A stretch of DNA of 6,312 bases from the NCBI GenBank assembly GCA_017420605.1, contig JAFOIS010000094.1, positions 1 through 6,312 on the forward strand. The letters run 5' to 3'. Position numbers and translations under genes: made by a program. The notes beneath the pieces are model-generated. The model ran no database searches and was not told the DNA's origin. It saw only the letters and a program-made list of their open reading frames with translations. Below are positions 5,428-6,312 of the stretch, piece after piece (positions within the stretch are counted from its first letter, which is position 1; every line of letters begins with the position of its first letter). This stretch comes from Lachnospiraceae bacterium. Lineage in GTDB: Bacteria; Bacillota; Clostridia; Lachnospirales; Lachnospiraceae.

Positions 5428-6312
5428 TGCTTGCTGTTTTCGGTCTTGATCAGTCGGAACAGTGGGACCGCATCGTCCGTACCTTCCGCGATTATGATAC
5501 ATACTGGCTTTCCGGCTACGTGAAGGCTTTCCGCCTGCACGGAGACGGCGAACCGCTCCTCTTTTACTACGAAGGCGGAGGAACGCGCGGCATCAACGTG
5601 GTCATGAAACGCGACGTCGCACTGGATCCGCGCTTTGCGGGGCGCCTTCCGGAAGGAGAGTACTTCGATTTCGCGACGCCCTACGGCTACGGCGGCTGGC
5701 TCATCGAAGGAGATGGCCGGGAAGACCTGTTCCGGGCCTATGAAGCGTGGCTTTCCGGGGAACGGATCATTTCCGAATTCGTCCGTTTCCACCCCATGGT
5801 AAAGAACCACGAGGGCTGCGAAAACTTTTACGACGTGATCCGGCTCGGCGAAGTCGTCCACATGGATCTTTCGGACCCGGAAGTCATCTGGAACAACATC
5901 ACGAGCAAAAACCGCAACGTGATCCGGAAAGCGGTAAAGAACGGCGTCTGTATCTACAACGGCCGCTTCCCGGAAATCTACGAAAAGTTCCGGTATATCT
6001 ACGACCGGACCATGGATAAGGACGAGGCGGATCAGTATTACTATTTCGGCGACGCGTTCTACAGATCCCTTCTTGAGGACCTTCCCGGCAACGCGCAGGT
6101 CTTCTGGGCGGAGAAGGACGGCGAAGCCATCGCGGCGTCGATTATCCTTGCGGCAAACGGGAAGATGAACTACCACCTTTCGGGGTACCTCCGTGAATAC
6201 GGCCCCTTGGCGGCGACGAACCTCCTGCTTTACAAGGCGGCGCTGTGGGGATACGACAACGGCCTTCGGACCCTGTATCTGGGCGGCGGCGTCGGTTCCG
6301 GAGAGGACAGCC
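5427..6312 (+). CDS. FemAB/GNAT-like acyl- or aminoacyltransferase, 3' truncated by window
   Basis: The reading frame stays open from the ATG at 5427 to the window edge, giving 295 codons with no stop; the C-terminus is outside. The SD GGGAGGAAGG (5414-5423) lies inside the end of the preceding gene, and the start overlaps its stop by one base. The protein has FATPYGYGGW at residues 82-91 and a basic stretch SKNRNVIRKAVKNG (160-173). MDKDEADQYYYFG then begins at 196, followed by an acetyltransferase-like core, VFWAEKDGEAIAASI and YHLSGYLREYGPLAATNLLLYKAA, and the glycine-rich YLGGGVGSG at the edge. This pattern fits the FemAB / BioF2-like branch of the GNAT superfamily. Those proteins transfer an amino acid from aminoacyl-tRNA, or an acyl group, onto an amine of a cell-wall precursor or glycan. 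It is cytoplasmic, with no signal peptide. Co-translation with the PLP enzyme suggests it acts on the amine that enzyme creates. The family is likely; donor and acceptor are unknown. Confidence 0.75.
   Translation, partial: MLAVFGLDQSEQWDRIVRTFRDYDTYWLSGYVKAFRLHGDGEPLLFYYEGGGTRGINVVMKRDVALDPRFAGRLPEGEYFDFATPYGYGGWLIEGDGREDLFRAYEAWLSGERIISEFVRFHPMVKNHEGCENFYDVIRLGEVVHMDLSDPEVIWNNITSKNRNVIRKAVKNGVCIYNGRFPEIYEKFRYIYDRTMDKDEADQYYYFGDAFYRSLLEDLPGNAQVFWAEKDGEAIAASIILAANGKMNYHLSGYLREYGPLAATNLLLYKAALWGYDNGLRTLYLGGGVGSGEDS

Noticed and set aside
5364..6176. A 270-codon minus-strand open frame opposite the FemAB/GNAT-like gene
   Set aside because: The plus-strand frame is uninterrupted to the window end, has an SD and overlaps the previous stop in operon style. 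The antisense translation shows no recognisable domain.

Overview
This window carries a five-gene, rightward operon-like block for sugar activation and, probably, amino or amide decoration of a cell-envelope or exported glycan. It is preceded by an unusually structured leader and faced by the 5' end of a divergent membrane-protein gene. The organism looks like a GC-rich Gram-positive of the Clostridia type (Lachnospiraceae-like). This is inferred from purine-rich Shine-Dalgarno (SD) sequences before most genes, a sigma-A-style promoter, tight gene packing and the protein families present. No rRNA or other taxonomic marker is present, so the assignment is tentative.

Layout. Positions 1-167 (minus strand) hold the first 55 codons of a small unidentified membrane protein. 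Positions 168-563 are a gene-free divergent region. It contains a good plus-strand promoter (361-388), a possible minus-strand -10 element, and an RNA segment predicted to fold into a three-way junction closed by a 15-bp helix (406-421 with 483-498). That segment overlaps an alternative hairpin (480-514), and a GC-rich hairpin sits just before the first SD. Then follow, all on the plus strand: a stand-alone GlmU-type nucleotidyltransferase (564-1301); a fusion of a four-helix membrane domain to a NahK-like N-acetylhexosamine 1-kinase (1303-3024); an ATP-grasp ligase (3067-4365); a DegT/DnrJ/EryC1/StrS-type PLP enzyme (4384-5427); and a FemAB/GNAT-like acyl- or aminoacyltransferase cut off by the window end (5427-6312).

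How they may work together. The kinase would make a hexosamine 1-phosphate, apparently at the membrane. The nucleotidyltransferase would turn it into a nucleotide sugar. The PLP enzyme could install or modify an amino group, and the ATP-grasp and FemAB-like proteins could form amide or peptide bonds on that amine. The first two steps are well supported by motif similarity. The link to the last three enzymes, the final product and the export route are inference from gene order.

Most noteworthy are the membrane-anchored kinase fusion, two changed positions in the sugar pocket of the nucleotidyltransferase, the loss of the usual metal-binding Asn in the ATP-grasp, and the structured leader with mutually exclusive pairings.
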